Assembly: GCF_000430745.1 (NCBI RefSeq)
Contig: NZ_AUMP01000016.1
Location: 1-64,000, forward strand
Direction: 5' to 3'
DNA: 64,000 nucleotides
From: Fictibacillus gelatini DSM 15865
GTDB taxonomy: Bacteria; Bacillota; Bacilli; Bacillales; Fictibacillaceae
Under the pieces are notes generated by a model. The model ran no database searches, was not told where the DNA came from, and saw nothing but the letters and a program-made list of their open reading frames with translations. Each line of letters begins with the position of its first letter. The stretch's first letter is position 1. Below are positions 25,338 through 33,761 of this stretch, in pieces. The translations under genes were made by a program, and so were the position numbers.

Positions 25338-26558
25338 TTACTTCGAAATTGAAATTATTTTTCCCTCGGCTAACTCCAAAAGGTATTGAAGCATTTCCTT
25401 ATTTGAGAGTAACGCTTTTCCGCCACCTTGAGCAATTTTCATGCTTCCGCCGCCTTTGCCTTCAATTTTATTGAGCGCCTGCTTCACGATTTCATTCATA
25501 TTGATTGCAACGTTTTTCCCGCGGGCACCAATCAATTGCATTCGCTCTCCGCTTGTTGTAACAAAAAGGACGAGTGCCGAATCGTCTAATTCAACAATTT
25601 GGTTGGCTAGCGTCTGTAGCTCCTTCATTTCCCTTCCACCAAAAGAAGAGGTTATGAACTTTATATGATTTCGAGAAAGACTTTGTTCGATTAATTTTTC
25701 AGCTTCAAATCGCATAAGCTGCGTCGTCGCTTCTTTCAGCGATTTCTCTAGTTCATTATTCGCACCTAAAAGCCGATGGAGTTGGGACACTACATCTTGT
25801 TCACCACACGTAAGCACCTTGCACGCCTCGTGCAAAATCATTTGCTTTTCATGCATGACATTTACTGCCCGCATCCCGCAAACAAAATATAGTCGGGTAT
25901 GCTGTTTATGGCGTTCCCATTTAATAATTTTGACGGGACCGACCTCACCCGTTTGTTTTGGATGCGTTCCCCCGAAAGCGTTATAGTCGAAGTCGTCAAT
26001 GATGACAAGCCGGATGTTATCATTAACTGAAGGGGGCTTTCTTAACGGGAATTTAGCAATCTCCTTCCTGTCGATCCAACGGGTGTTAATCGAACGGTTT
26101 TCAAAGACGATTTTATTCGCAAGCATTTCGGCTTCGAAAGACGTCTCAGGCAACAGTTCATGAACGTCCAAATCAATGGTGACGAATTCCTTACCGAGGT
26201 GAAACGCGATCGTCTTCATCCCGAATAATTCATCAAAAGCGGCAGAGAGTAGATGTTGGCCGGCATGTTGCTGCATATGGTCAAACCTTCTCTCCCAGTC
26301 TATTTCACCAATGATTTCATTTAGCGGCTCGATCTTGCTTTCTACGTAGTGGCGGATTTCCCCATCGATTTCTTCAACATTGTTGACCCGGACGCCGTTA
26401 ATAGCTCCTATGTCACACGGCTGCCCGCCACCGGTCGGATAAAATGCGGTCTTTTCTAAAACAACATAGCGACGTCCGTTTTCATCTACATCTTGTTTAA
26501 TAACAGATGAAGTGAATGTTTTCAAATATGCATCTTTATAAAATAGTTTTTCCGTCAT
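25338..26558 (-). CDS. Alanyl-tRNA editing protein, AlaX-L type
   Basis: This is a free-standing trans-editing enzyme that hydrolyses Ser- or Gly-mischarged tRNA-Ala. At 406 residues it is the long form: the AlaRS-like editing domain (about 1-235) carries the zinc motif HAGQH (H98, H102) and the second pair in VCGMRAVNVMHEK; a DHHA1 domain occupies about 330-406 with the Gly-rich GKGGGSMKIAQGGG. AFYPTGGGQPCDIG (about 38-51) is typical of the editing core. The ATG has AGGAGATTAAA. The gene is monocistronic, 80 nt downstream of helD's far end. Confidence 0.92.
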   Translation of the reverse strand: MTEKLFYKDAYLKTFTSSVIKQDVDENGRRYVVLEKTAFYPTGGGQPCDIGAINGVRVNNVEEIDGEIRHYVESKIEPLNEIIGEIDWERRFDHMQQHAGQHLLSAAFDELFGMKTIAFHLGKEFVTIDLDVHELLPETSFEAEMLANKIVFENRSINTRWIDRKEIAKFPLRKPPSVNDNIRLVIIDDFDYNAFGGTHPKQTGEVGPVKIIKWERHKQHTRLYFVCGMRAVNVMHEKQMILHEACKVLTCGEQDVVSQLHRLLGANNELEKSLKEATTQLMRFEAEKLIEQSLSRNHIKFITSSFGGREMKELQTLANQIVELDDSALVLFVTTSGERMQLIGARGKNVAINMNEIVKQALNKIEGKGGGSMKIAQGGGKALLSNKEMLQYLLELAEGKIISISK

Positions 26559-26637
26559 TTTAATCTCCTGATATAAGTTAGTCTCTTCTATTTTATATTA
26601 AAAAAATAGAAAGACAAAGGGACGGACAGATCGACCC

Positions 26638-28977
26638 TCATGAACGTTCAAAAACATACGTTTCTGGAGAAATTCCGGAAATGAACGGGGTCAATTCACC
26701 AGCGAAAAAAATATGCAATTCATGCATGGCCCGCGTACACGCTGTATAAAATAGCTTTCTCTCACTTTCTTTTCCATATTGTCCTTTTGTGGCATTGTAA
26801 ATGATGACGGCATCGAATTCAACGCCTTTTGCAAGATAAGCTGGAATGACAACCGTACCGGTTTCAAACGAGGTCGTCTCTTTGCTAATTAAACGCAACG
26901 ATGCCTCACCCTTTAATGAAGCGAAGGCTTCCTTACTTTCGGAGGCGGTTTTGCAAATGATCGCAATTGTTTGGTGTCCCGCTTCTTTCAACTCAGCAAT
27001 CTGTTTTCTTATCTTTTCCGTTAAGTCTTTCGCATTTTCTGCTTTCGATACGGTCGGTTTGCTTCCTTCCCTATTAAATGGAACGATCCATTGCCCACCA
27101 TCGATCATTCTTCGCGTGAACTCCACGATCGGCTTCGTTGAGCGATAGCTCCGGTTCAATACAATTGTTTCAGTCTGCTCTTTTCCGAACAATTCTACTA
27201 AAGCAGCAAACCCTCCACCATTTGAATGGGCATGTATAGACTGATTGACATCGCCAAGAACAGTCATCTTGCTTCTCGGAAAGAGATGTTTAATAAATGC
27301 GAATTGGAATGGAGAGTAGTCCTGCGCTTCGTCAATGAAAACGTGGCGAACGGAGTTGTTCGTATGAAAGCCTTCAATTTTCTCTTTTAAGTACAAATAT
27401 GGTGTCGCATCCTCATAACTTAGCTGGCTACGATTTAAATTTCTGATCGTTTGTAAGCAAATTTCCTCCCAATACTCAGGGGTGTAATCGCAAAGGAAGG
27501 TTTTACCCATCGTGAACAGTTGTTTATAGATGGAAGGAATATCAACAAATCCGAGTTTTTTCACACGCGAGCGCAATCGTTTAAAAGCCCGCCCGACAAC
27601 CATTTTGGCAAGAAAGTTTTGTTCACGTTCAAAATCATCGAACGAATTTTCCGTATACTGTTTCTTGCTTTGCAGTTTCTGAAAGGCTTCCAAGTAATCT
27701 TCCCTTTCAAGAAGCTGTATTTCCTCTTCTACCCAGGGCATTTTCCTTTCATGCCGCGCGAGTTCTGTTAGCTCTTTCAACAGCTGTTTTGTGACGATTT
27801 CCAGCCGATTGGGTATAGGAAGCTTTAAATCAAGTTTGTAAAATTTTTCCTGAATCGATGCTGCCGGAATAAGAATCCGATCCCGAAACGTAATGTCTTT
27901 AAAAATCATTTTTTCTTTTTGGAGAGCCTCGATATATCGGTCAATAACATGCATAAAGTCAAGTGACGCTTTATATTTTATCCCTTCAAGCCGAACCATA
28001 TAGTCAGGTTCGTTTAAAGGAGTGAGCGTATATTCCATCTGAGTGAAAGGATCCTCCAGTTGAAAGGTTTTCCCAACCCGAAAGCGTAAATACTCTTGAA
28101 AAGTGGTTTGCTGCATGTTCTCCTCTCCAAGCTCAGGAAGAACAGTTGATACATAACTGTTAAACATTTCGTTCGGTGAAAATAGAACAATATTATCAGC
28201 TGTAATCGTGTCGCGATACCGGTATAACAAGTAGGCAACCCGCTGCAGCGCCGCCGAAGTTTTACCGCTTCCCGCCGCACCCTGAACAATCAAAAGGCGG
28301 CTTTTTTCATTCCGTATGATTTGGTTTTGCTCTTTTTGAATAGTGGCGACAATGCTTTTCATACTTGAATCAGAATGTTTTCCTAGAACTTCTTGCAATA
28401 ATTCATCACCGATCGTTACACTCGTATCAAACATGCTTTCAATTTGGCCGCTCTTAATGATAAATTGACGTTTTAGGTTCATCGTCCCTGTAACATGGCC
28501 GCCAGGTGTTTCATATTCTACTTGCCCGACGGAGTAATCATAATAAAGGCTTGAGATCGGGGCACGCCAATCGTAGATAAGGAACTGTTCAGTAGCTTCG
28601 TCATAAAACGAACCGATGCCAAGATAGATTTGTTCTTCGCGCGACTCATTCTCCTCTTTAAAATCAATACGCCCGAAATACGGAGATTGCTTCAGCCGCT
28701 TCAATAGCTTAAGTTGATCATTTGCATGGCCGAATCTGCGTTCCCGTTCTGCAAGCATTTCCGTTTGTTGTTTAATGCTTGTGTAAGTTTCTAATGTTTC
28801 CGTTGGATTATCGAAATTGACGGTCACATCGTTCCAGAAATTTTTGCGAATGGTTACGATAGTAGATTTCACATCCGAAACATCACGGTCTAATAGTTGA
28901 ATCTCTTTATCAATTTTATCAGTTACAAGATCGACTCTTTGTTGTTCTTTTTTCCATTCCTGTCCAGCCTTACTCAT
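26638..28977 (-). CDS. helD: RNA polymerase recycling motor ATPase HelD
   Basis: This 779-residue superfamily 1 (UvrD/Rep-like) ATPase releases stalled RNA polymerase from nucleic acid in Firmicutes. A coiled, charged N-terminal arm (about 1-110), which inserts into the polymerase secondary channel in characterised HelD, precedes the helicase domains. Motifs seen: Walker A VQGAAGSGKT (231-240), Walker B VFIDEAQD, motif III VLGDVNQSIH, motif IV LNRSYRST, and a C-terminal KGVEFDAV. It starts with ATG after GGGAGAGATGTT. It is monocistronic. Its length agrees with B. subtilis HelD (YvgS, 774 residues). Confidence 0.93.
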   Translation of the reverse strand: MSKAGQEWKKEQQRVDLVTDKIDKEIQLLDRDVSDVKSTIVTIRKNFWNDVTVNFDNPTETLETYTSIKQQTEMLAERERRFGHANDQLKLLKRLKQSPYFGRIDFKEENESREEQIYLGIGSFYDEATEQFLIYDWRAPISSLYYDYSVGQVEYETPGGHVTGTMNLKRQFIIKSGQIESMFDTSVTIGDELLQEVLGKHSDSSMKSIVATIQKEQNQIIRNEKSRLLIVQGAAGSGKTSAALQRVAYLLYRYRDTITADNIVLFSPNEMFNSYVSTVLPELGEENMQQTTFQEYLRFRVGKTFQLEDPFTQMEYTLTPLNEPDYMVRLEGIKYKASLDFMHVIDRYIEALQKEKMIFKDITFRDRILIPAASIQEKFYKLDLKLPIPNRLEIVTKQLLKELTELARHERKMPWVEEEIQLLEREDYLEAFQKLQSKKQYTENSFDDFEREQNFLAKMVVGRAFKRLRSRVKKLGFVDIPSIYKQLFTMGKTFLCDYTPEYWEEICLQTIRNLNRSQLSYEDATPYLYLKEKIEGFHTNNSVRHVFIDEAQDYSPFQFAFIKHLFPRSKMTVLGDVNQSIHAHSNGGGFAALVELFGKEQTETIVLNRSYRSTKPIVEFTRRMIDGGQWIVPFNREGSKPTVSKAENAKDLTEKIRKQIAELKEAGHQTIAIICKTASESKEAFASLKGEASLRLISKETTSFETGTVVIPAYLAKGVEFDAVIIYNATKGQYGKESERKLFYTACTRAMHELHIFFAGELTPFISGISPETYVFERS

Positions 28978-29125
28978 AACATCTCTCCCTTTTAAAAAAA
29001 ATGATTATAACAGTTGACTCAGGCAAAAGTTTGTGTTATAGTATTAATTGGGTAAATATGATTTTTATTTAAAAAAACGATGACTATCCGTTATCTTATC
29101 ATAGCTTTCTGTAAATTTCAATACA

Positions 29126-29173
29126 TAAAAAAAGAAGGCGATTTCAGTGATGCGAAATCGCTTTCTTTTTTTA
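29126..29173 (-). terminator. Terminator of the nucleobase permease gene
   Basis: AAGAAAGCGATTTC and GAAATCGCCTTCTT arms, one mismatch, followed on the minus strand by TTTTTTT. It lies 27 nt after the permease stop and about 150 nt upstream of helD. The remaining helD upstream region (28978-29125) is AT-rich, without a clear promoter. Confidence 0.88.
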
Positions 29174-29199
29174 AAACCATTTTAATAGGTGACACCAAC

Positions 29200-30561
29200 C
29201 TAGGAGGCTTCGGTTTCTAGTTGGTTCTTCCTTGATTGACTGAAGAAGGCTCCTGAAAAAGTATGAAAATTCAAACATATATTTAACAGTACGGCAACAA
29301 GACATGCTGAGAACATTCCATTTTCAAATAATATTTTTACGATCCACGGCATTTGTTTAAATACTTCTGGTTGAAAATTAGACCCTACTCCTACTGCGAT
29401 GCTTGTCCCTACAATTAAAGTGTTATGGTTTCCTGAATAGTTCACCCTTGAAAGAATGGATATTCCTGCAGAAATAACCATTCCAAATATGGCAAGCATT
29501 GCTCCCCCGCGAACACAAGCAGGGATGATCGTGATCATAGCCGAAAATTTCGGCAGAAAACTCAAAACGATAAGTATACATCCAGTAGTTATAGGAACGA
29601 ACCGGCTTTTTACTCCGCTTAGTGACATTACACCAATGTTTTCATTTAAATATGCATGAGGTACAGAGTTAAAAATCCCCGATATGATTTGACCGACTGC
29701 CTGGCCCCTTAATCCATTAATGGCCGTTTTGTCTGATGTGGCCGTTCCGCATACTTCATCTAACACCGAATACGCACCGACACATTGAATTAAATTAATT
29801 AAACAGAATATCGACATTGTCATAATGGCGCTTACATTAAACTCTGGCATCCCAAAATGGAACGGAGAGACAACCTGCAACCATTTTGCTTCAAAAACCG
29901 GACTGAAGTTGATCATTCCAGTAACGAATGACAAAATTGTTCCTACCATTACTCCAATAAGGATAGACATTGTTTTTAAAAACCCCTTACAGAACTTATG
30001 AAGCAAGATAACTAATGCTAAAACAATTGTTCCGATTAACAGATTAGTAGATGAACCATAATTCGGAGAACCCTCTCCGCCTGCAAAGTCTTTAAACGCC
30101 ACAGGAGCAAGTGTTATACCCATTATCGTAATGAATGATCCTGTGACGACTTTTGGAAAAAATACGAGAATCTTATTAAGGAAAAATGATAAAATTAAAA
30201 TAAATATTCCGGATCCGATTACCGAACCGAAAAGCGCAGGCAAACCATACTGTTTTCCGATAACGATCATCGGACCAAGCGTAATGAAAGATGACCCCAT
30301 CACTAACGGAAGTTTTGAGCCAACTCCTTTTCCGATTCCAATTACTTGAATTAAGATAGCCAATCCACTCGTAAGAAAAATGGCAGAAACTAAATAGGCA
30401 AGGCTTTTTGAATCAAGTCCGATAGCACTACCTACTATGACTGGAACCATAAATGATCCTACCATTGTCAGAAGGTGTTGAAGCCCCAGCGGCAGCAATT
30501 TTGGTAGAGCCAGTTTTTCATCAAAGACAGCGGTTACATTGTTCGTATTATTTGTTTTCAT
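29200..30561 (-). CDS. NCS2/NAT family nucleobase permease (xanthine/uracil type)
   Basis: This 453-residue nucleobase:cation symporter has about 14 hydrophobic segments. The start follows AGGAGG at 6 nt; an ATG directly before it (30564) is also possible. The family signature reads NENIGVMSLSGVKSR. The leading Glu is typical of uracil permeases (ENIGVMALT), whereas purine permeases usually have QNVGLV; the following GVKSR is purine-permease-like. The substrate is therefore ambiguous. A PurBox-like pair and a sigma-A promoter upstream, plus the xdh-type operon in the same region, favour a purine. A leader of about 345 nt separates promoter and gene. Confidence 0.87.
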   Translation of the reverse strand: MKTNNTNNVTAVFDEKLALPKLLPLGLQHLLTMVGSFMVPVIVGSAIGLDSKSLAYLVSAIFLTSGLAILIQVIGIGKGVGSKLPLVMGSSFITLGPMIVIGKQYGLPALFGSVIGSGIFILILSFFLNKILVFFPKVVTGSFITIMGITLAPVAFKDFAGGEGSPNYGSSTNLLIGTIVLALVILLHKFCKGFLKTMSILIGVMVGTILSFVTGMINFSPVFEAKWLQVVSPFHFGMPEFNVSAIMTMSIFCLINLIQCVGAYSVLDEVCGTATSDKTAINGLRGQAVGQIISGIFNSVPHAYLNENIGVMSLSGVKSRFVPITTGCILIVLSFLPKFSAMITIIPACVRGGAMLAIFGMVISAGISILSRVNYSGNHNTLIVGTSIAVGVGSNFQPEVFKQMPWIVKILFENGMFSACLVAVLLNICLNFHTFSGAFFSQSRKNQLETEAS

Positions 30562-30909
30562 CATTAGCCTCCTAAAATTGATTGAACCCAAAACATAAGT
30601 CGCAACAACATTCGTAACCTATCACCAGTATTGCACTTAAACTAAGATGAGATCTTGCCCTTATATTCCTGTGTAATTTTAAATCGTTTTTAGTGTTGCT
30701 TATCGCGGAACTCCGTTTCTAAAAATAATTAAAAAAACGGAAACTAATTTTTATAATGATGCCTTGATTAAAAAAACTTTAATCCAACAAAAGTTTCCCC
30801 CTTCCCACAACGTTGCTTATTACAAAACATTGTTTCATTATTTATTTAAAAAAACATTTCAATATGAATATCCGTACTTTTTTGACTAAAATGCAATACT
30901 GAAGCATGA
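30562..30909 (-). other. Long untranslated leader of the nucleobase permease gene
   Basis: About 345 nt lie between the predicted transcription start and the permease ATG. Minor stems are visible, such as GATTAAA-TTTAATC near 30765-30783 and CCGTTT-AAACGG near 30713-30740. I could not match the region to a purine (xpt-pbuX), 2'-dG or other known aptamer: the conserved purine-riboswitch junction is missing. It has no ORF worth calling. Confidence 0.4.
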
Positions 30910-30916
30910 TGGAATT

Positions 30917-30945
30917 ATTATAATGTATTTTAGCAAAATTCTCAA
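30917..30945 (-). promoter_or_regulatory. Sigma-A promoter of the nucleobase permease gene
   Basis: On the minus strand the -35 is TTGAGA (30945-30940) and the -10 is a perfect TATAAT (30922-30917), with exactly 17 bp between them. Transcription would start near 30910. Confidence 0.75.
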
Positions 30946-30969
30946 CATTCACACGAAAGTTTTTTATAT

Positions 30970-31010
30970 TTTTCCGAACAAAGTTGCAATGGCAATTTTG
31001 TTCGGAAATT
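30970..31010. promoter_or_regulatory. Inverted pair of PurBox-like sites (PurR operator candidate)
   Basis: ATTTCCGAACAAA occurs in inverted orientation twice, the arms facing each other across about 16 nt. Each agrees closely with the Bacillus PurBox AWWWCCGAACWWT. The pair lies about 25 nt upstream of the permease -35, the usual place for PurR control. The same bases can also form a hairpin and lie 43 nt after the argS stop, but no U tract follows on the minus strand, so a terminator role is less convincing. Confidence 0.55.
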
Positions 31011-31052
31011 TATATTTTAGTTTACATAATTTTATTATTGAAATCTTTTTAG

Positions 31053-32738
31053 TTACATTTCTTCAGGCGCGTTGATGCCTAGTAGCCTTAATCCTTCTTG
31101 GAGCACGACTGTCGTTGCATATACGAGAGCCAGTCGCTCTTCTTTTAATGAGTTATTTTCCAAAATTCTTACCGTTCCATAATATTTGTTAAAGCTCTGG
31201 GCAAGGTTGATTAAATGTTTGGCGATCAATGAAGGGTTGAATTGTTCGAACGCTTTTTGAATTACATCCGGAAATTCGCGTATTAAAGTCACGATCGGCC
31301 ATCCGGCCTCATCCTGGATGGTTAATCCGGTTTCCGGCTTTGAAAACTCTCCTTTTTTCAGCAACGTGCACGCCCTTGCATGTGTATATTGAAGATAAGG
31401 GCCTGTTTCCCCTTCAAATTTCAACATATGTTCCAACGAAAACTCGACATCATTGATTCGTTCATTTTTCAAATCATGGAAAATGACAGCTCCGACACCA
31501 ACTTGATGGGCAGTCGTCTCCTTATTCGCAAGGGATGGATTCTTTTCTTCGATATTTTTTTCTGCTAAACGGATCGCCTCTTTTAACACTTCATCCAATA
31601 AAACAATCTTCCCTTTACGCGTTGACATTTTCTTGCCGTTTTTAAGAATCATGCCAAAAGGAATATGCTCAATATTTTTTGCCCATTCATAACCCATTTT
31701 TTGCAAAACGGCTTTCAGCTGCGCAAAGTGGAGCGACTGCTCTCTACCGACAACATATAGCGATTTTGCAAATTGATAATGGTTCTTTCGGTAAATGGCT
31801 GCCGCTAAATCACGTGTCGCGTACAGTGTCGTTCCATCCGATTTTTTAATTAAACACGGAGGCAAATTCTCCTCCTCTAACCGAACAACTAACGCTCCAT
31901 CTGATTCCTCCAATAGATTTTTCGCCATTAGCTCTTCGACGATGGGTTCCATTTTGTCGTTATAAAAAGCTTCGCCATTATACGAATCAAATGAAATTCC
32001 AAGAAGATCATACGTTTTAGAGAATTCCTTCAACGATTCTTCGCGGAACCACTTCCATAATGCAGTTGCTTCTTCATCTTTGTTTTCTAATTTTTTAAAC
32101 CACTCTCTTCCTTCATCCGCTAACGATGGATTTAATTCCATTTCTTCATGGAACCTTACATAGAGCTTCGTTAATTCTTTAATCGGGTTCGCTTTTACCG
32201 TTTCCTCGTCTCCCCATTTTTTATAGGCGACCATCAATTTCCCGAATTGCGTTCCCCAGTCTCCTAAATGGTTAATGCCAACTACTTGATATCCGCATTT
32301 TTTAGAAATGTTGGAGATGGCGTTGCCGATGACGGTAGATCGTAAATGCCCCATTGAAAATGGCTTCGCGATGTTTGGCGAGGAAAGATCGATTGTGATC
32401 GTTTGCCCTTCGCCGAAGGTTTGGTTTCCAAATGCGTTTTCTTTGCGCAATACCTCCTGGATCGTCTCAGTCATGACCAATTGTTTATTCAGAAATACGT
32501 TCACATACCCGCCCGCCGCTTCCACTTTTTCAAAAAGCGGATCGTTGATTTGACCGGCAATGTGACTTGCAATGGCCTGCGGAGACTTTTTCATAGTTTT
32601 CGCCAACGGAAAGCAAGGAAATGCAAAATCGCCGAGCTCTTGATTTTTCGGTTTTTCTATCATATTTAGGATGTCTTTTTCATTGATCGACTCTCCAATA
32701 ACAGTTGATAGTGAGTTTGCAAATTTTTCCTTATACAT
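31053..32738 (-). CDS. argS: Arginyl-tRNA synthetase
   Basis: This 561-residue class I synthetase charges tRNA-Arg. The N-terminal additional domain (about 1-115) precedes the catalytic core, with the HIGH-equivalent in SPNIAKPFSMGHLRST and the KMSKS-equivalent in GKKMSTRKGK. A C-terminal helical anticodon-binding domain ends LRLLGINAPEEM. The start MYKEKFANSL is set by GGAGGAAAATATTA ahead of the ATG; the open frame extends upstream only because it reads through the T-box leader. Control by uncharged tRNA-Arg is predicted from that leader. Confidence 0.97.
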   Translation of the reverse strand: MYKEKFANSLSTVIGESINEKDILNMIEKPKNQELGDFAFPCFPLAKTMKKSPQAIASHIAGQINDPLFEKVEAAGGYVNVFLNKQLVMTETIQEVLRKENAFGNQTFGEGQTITIDLSSPNIAKPFSMGHLRSTVIGNAISNISKKCGYQVVGINHLGDWGTQFGKLMVAYKKWGDEETVKANPIKELTKLYVRFHEEMELNPSLADEGREWFKKLENKDEEATALWKWFREESLKEFSKTYDLLGISFDSYNGEAFYNDKMEPIVEELMAKNLLEESDGALVVRLEEENLPPCLIKKSDGTTLYATRDLAAAIYRKNHYQFAKSLYVVGREQSLHFAQLKAVLQKMGYEWAKNIEHIPFGMILKNGKKMSTRKGKIVLLDEVLKEAIRLAEKNIEEKNPSLANKETTAHQVGVGAVIFHDLKNERINDVEFSLEHMLKFEGETGPYLQYTHARACTLLKKGEFSKPETGLTIQDEAGWPIVTLIREFPDVIQKAFEQFNPSLIAKHLINLAQSFNKYYGTVRILENNSLKEERLALVYATTVVLQEGLRLLGINAPEEM

Positions 32739-32760
32739 TAATATTTTCCTCCTTAACCTA

Positions 32761-33034
32761 AAAAAATCCCGCCTCAGAAAGAGACGAGATGAATTTACCC
32801 GCGGTACCACTCTTGTTGTTCCAATATTTGAAACCGGCTTACATATGATAACGGGATGTCCCGGCATGCTCTACTACTATAATGTTCAAGCAAGCATCTC
32901 AAAAGTCCGTTTCACTTTAAGGCTTGTACCGGGCTTCCACCTTCCCCGATTCGCTAAAAACAAATCCAAAAAGCTACTCTCTTTTTCATCGATATTGATT
33001 TTAATTTTATTTTTCATTGAAATAGCAGCATCTT
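32761..33034 (-). promoter_or_regulatory. T-box leader of argS
   Basis: The T-box sequence AAGAGTGGTACCGCG lies at 32814-32800, followed by a terminator (TCTCGTCTC with GAGGCGGGA, then TTTTTTT) at 32790-32761. Upstream, stem I shows the AGAGAGTA element and the apical GGAAGGTGGAAGCCCGG. The probable specifier is CGG (32909-32907), an Arg codon, followed by the usual A. Binding of uncharged tRNA-Arg should favour the antiterminator and argS transcription. Confidence 0.93.
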
Positions 33035-33040
33035 ATTACT

Positions 33041-33069
33041 ATGATAGAGAAAGGTACGTTAAGAATCAA
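33041..33069 (-). promoter_or_regulatory. Sigma-A promoter of the argS T-box transcript
   Basis: The -35 is TTGATT (33069-33064) and the -10 is TATCAT (33046-33041), separated by 17 bp. The predicted start at about 33034 is just ahead of T-box stem I. Confidence 0.65.
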
Positions 33070-33125
33070 TAGGTTTTTGAGAAAGTTCTCTCATTTTTTT
33101 GACAACTATAGAAGTTGGTGTGTTC

Positions 33126-33722
33126 ATGGAACAAAATATATTGCATTTTATCCAGCAATTCGAATATATCGGAATATTCCTTGCGCTTGCATTAGGTATT
33201 CTTGGACTTCCCATACCTGACGAAGCGTTAATGACTTTTGCCGGCTATCTCGTTTATAAGAATATGATGTCGTATTTTTTAACCATTTTTATTTCGTCGA
33301 TTGGTGCATTAACAGGGATTACAATTAGCTACTGGATCGGGAGGAGGTTCGGATTGCCTTTAATTACAAAATTCGGGCCAAAACTGCGAATTACCGAGGA
33401 CAAGCTATTAAAAACCCAGGGCTTATTTCAAAAATACGGAACGTTGTTAATTGTGTTCGGTTATTTTATTCCGGGTATCCGGCATATTACGGCTTATCTG
33501 GCGGGAATTTCATCGATGTCATTTAAGAAATATGTCACTCTCGCCTATGCAGGAATTATGATATGGTGCGTTACTTTTGTGACACTTGGCAGAGAATTAG
33601 GAAAAAGATGGATGATTGTCGACGAATACGTCCATCGCTTTGCCATTGACGGAATTCTCTTGATTTTGTTCATCGCGATTATCTATTTCATCATTGTTAA
33701 AACGAAGAAAACTTACAGATAA
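33126..33722 (+). CDS. DedA family membrane protein
   Basis: This 198-residue protein of the DedA/VTT (SNARE-associated) family contributes to envelope homeostasis; members act as lipid scramblases, including for undecaprenyl phosphate. It shows the conserved GLPIPDEALMTFAGYL near residue 30, an amphipathic re-entrant region, the FGYFIPGIRHITAYLAG motif with the key Arg (about 120-136), and C-terminal membrane helices. The ATG at 33126 was chosen because it begins the family's usual N-terminus; the SD is weak (AAGTTGG). It is monocistronic and divergent from argS. Confidence 0.9.
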   Translation: MEQNILHFIQQFEYIGIFLALALGILGLPIPDEALMTFAGYLVYKNMMSYFLTIFISSIGALTGITISYWIGRRFGLPLITKFGPKLRITEDKLLKTQGLFQKYGTLLIVFGYFIPGIRHITAYLAGISSMSFKKYVTLAYAGIMIWCVTFVTLGRELGKRWMIVDEYVHRFAIDGILLILFIAIIYFIIVKTKKTYR

Positions 33723-33757
33723 GAATGAAGGCTGCTTCTTAGCAGCCTTCATTCTTA
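33722..33757. terminator. Bidirectional terminator between dedA-like gene and ggt
   Basis: AAGAATGAAGGCTGC and GCAGCCTTCATTCTT form a perfect 15-bp stem with a 6-nt loop. It sits between two convergent stop codons. Confidence 0.88.
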
Positions 33758-33761
33758 TACT

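Noticed and set aside
30970-31010. The PurBox pair as a simple argS terminator
   Set aside because: The hairpin is strong, but the minus-strand sequence after it is A-rich, without a U tract. Both arms match the PurBox, so the operator reading is preferred, though not exclusive.
32671-33072. 133-codon plus-strand frame over the argS leader
   Set aside because: It overlays the T-box, terminator and promoter of argS, with no RBS and no family resemblance.
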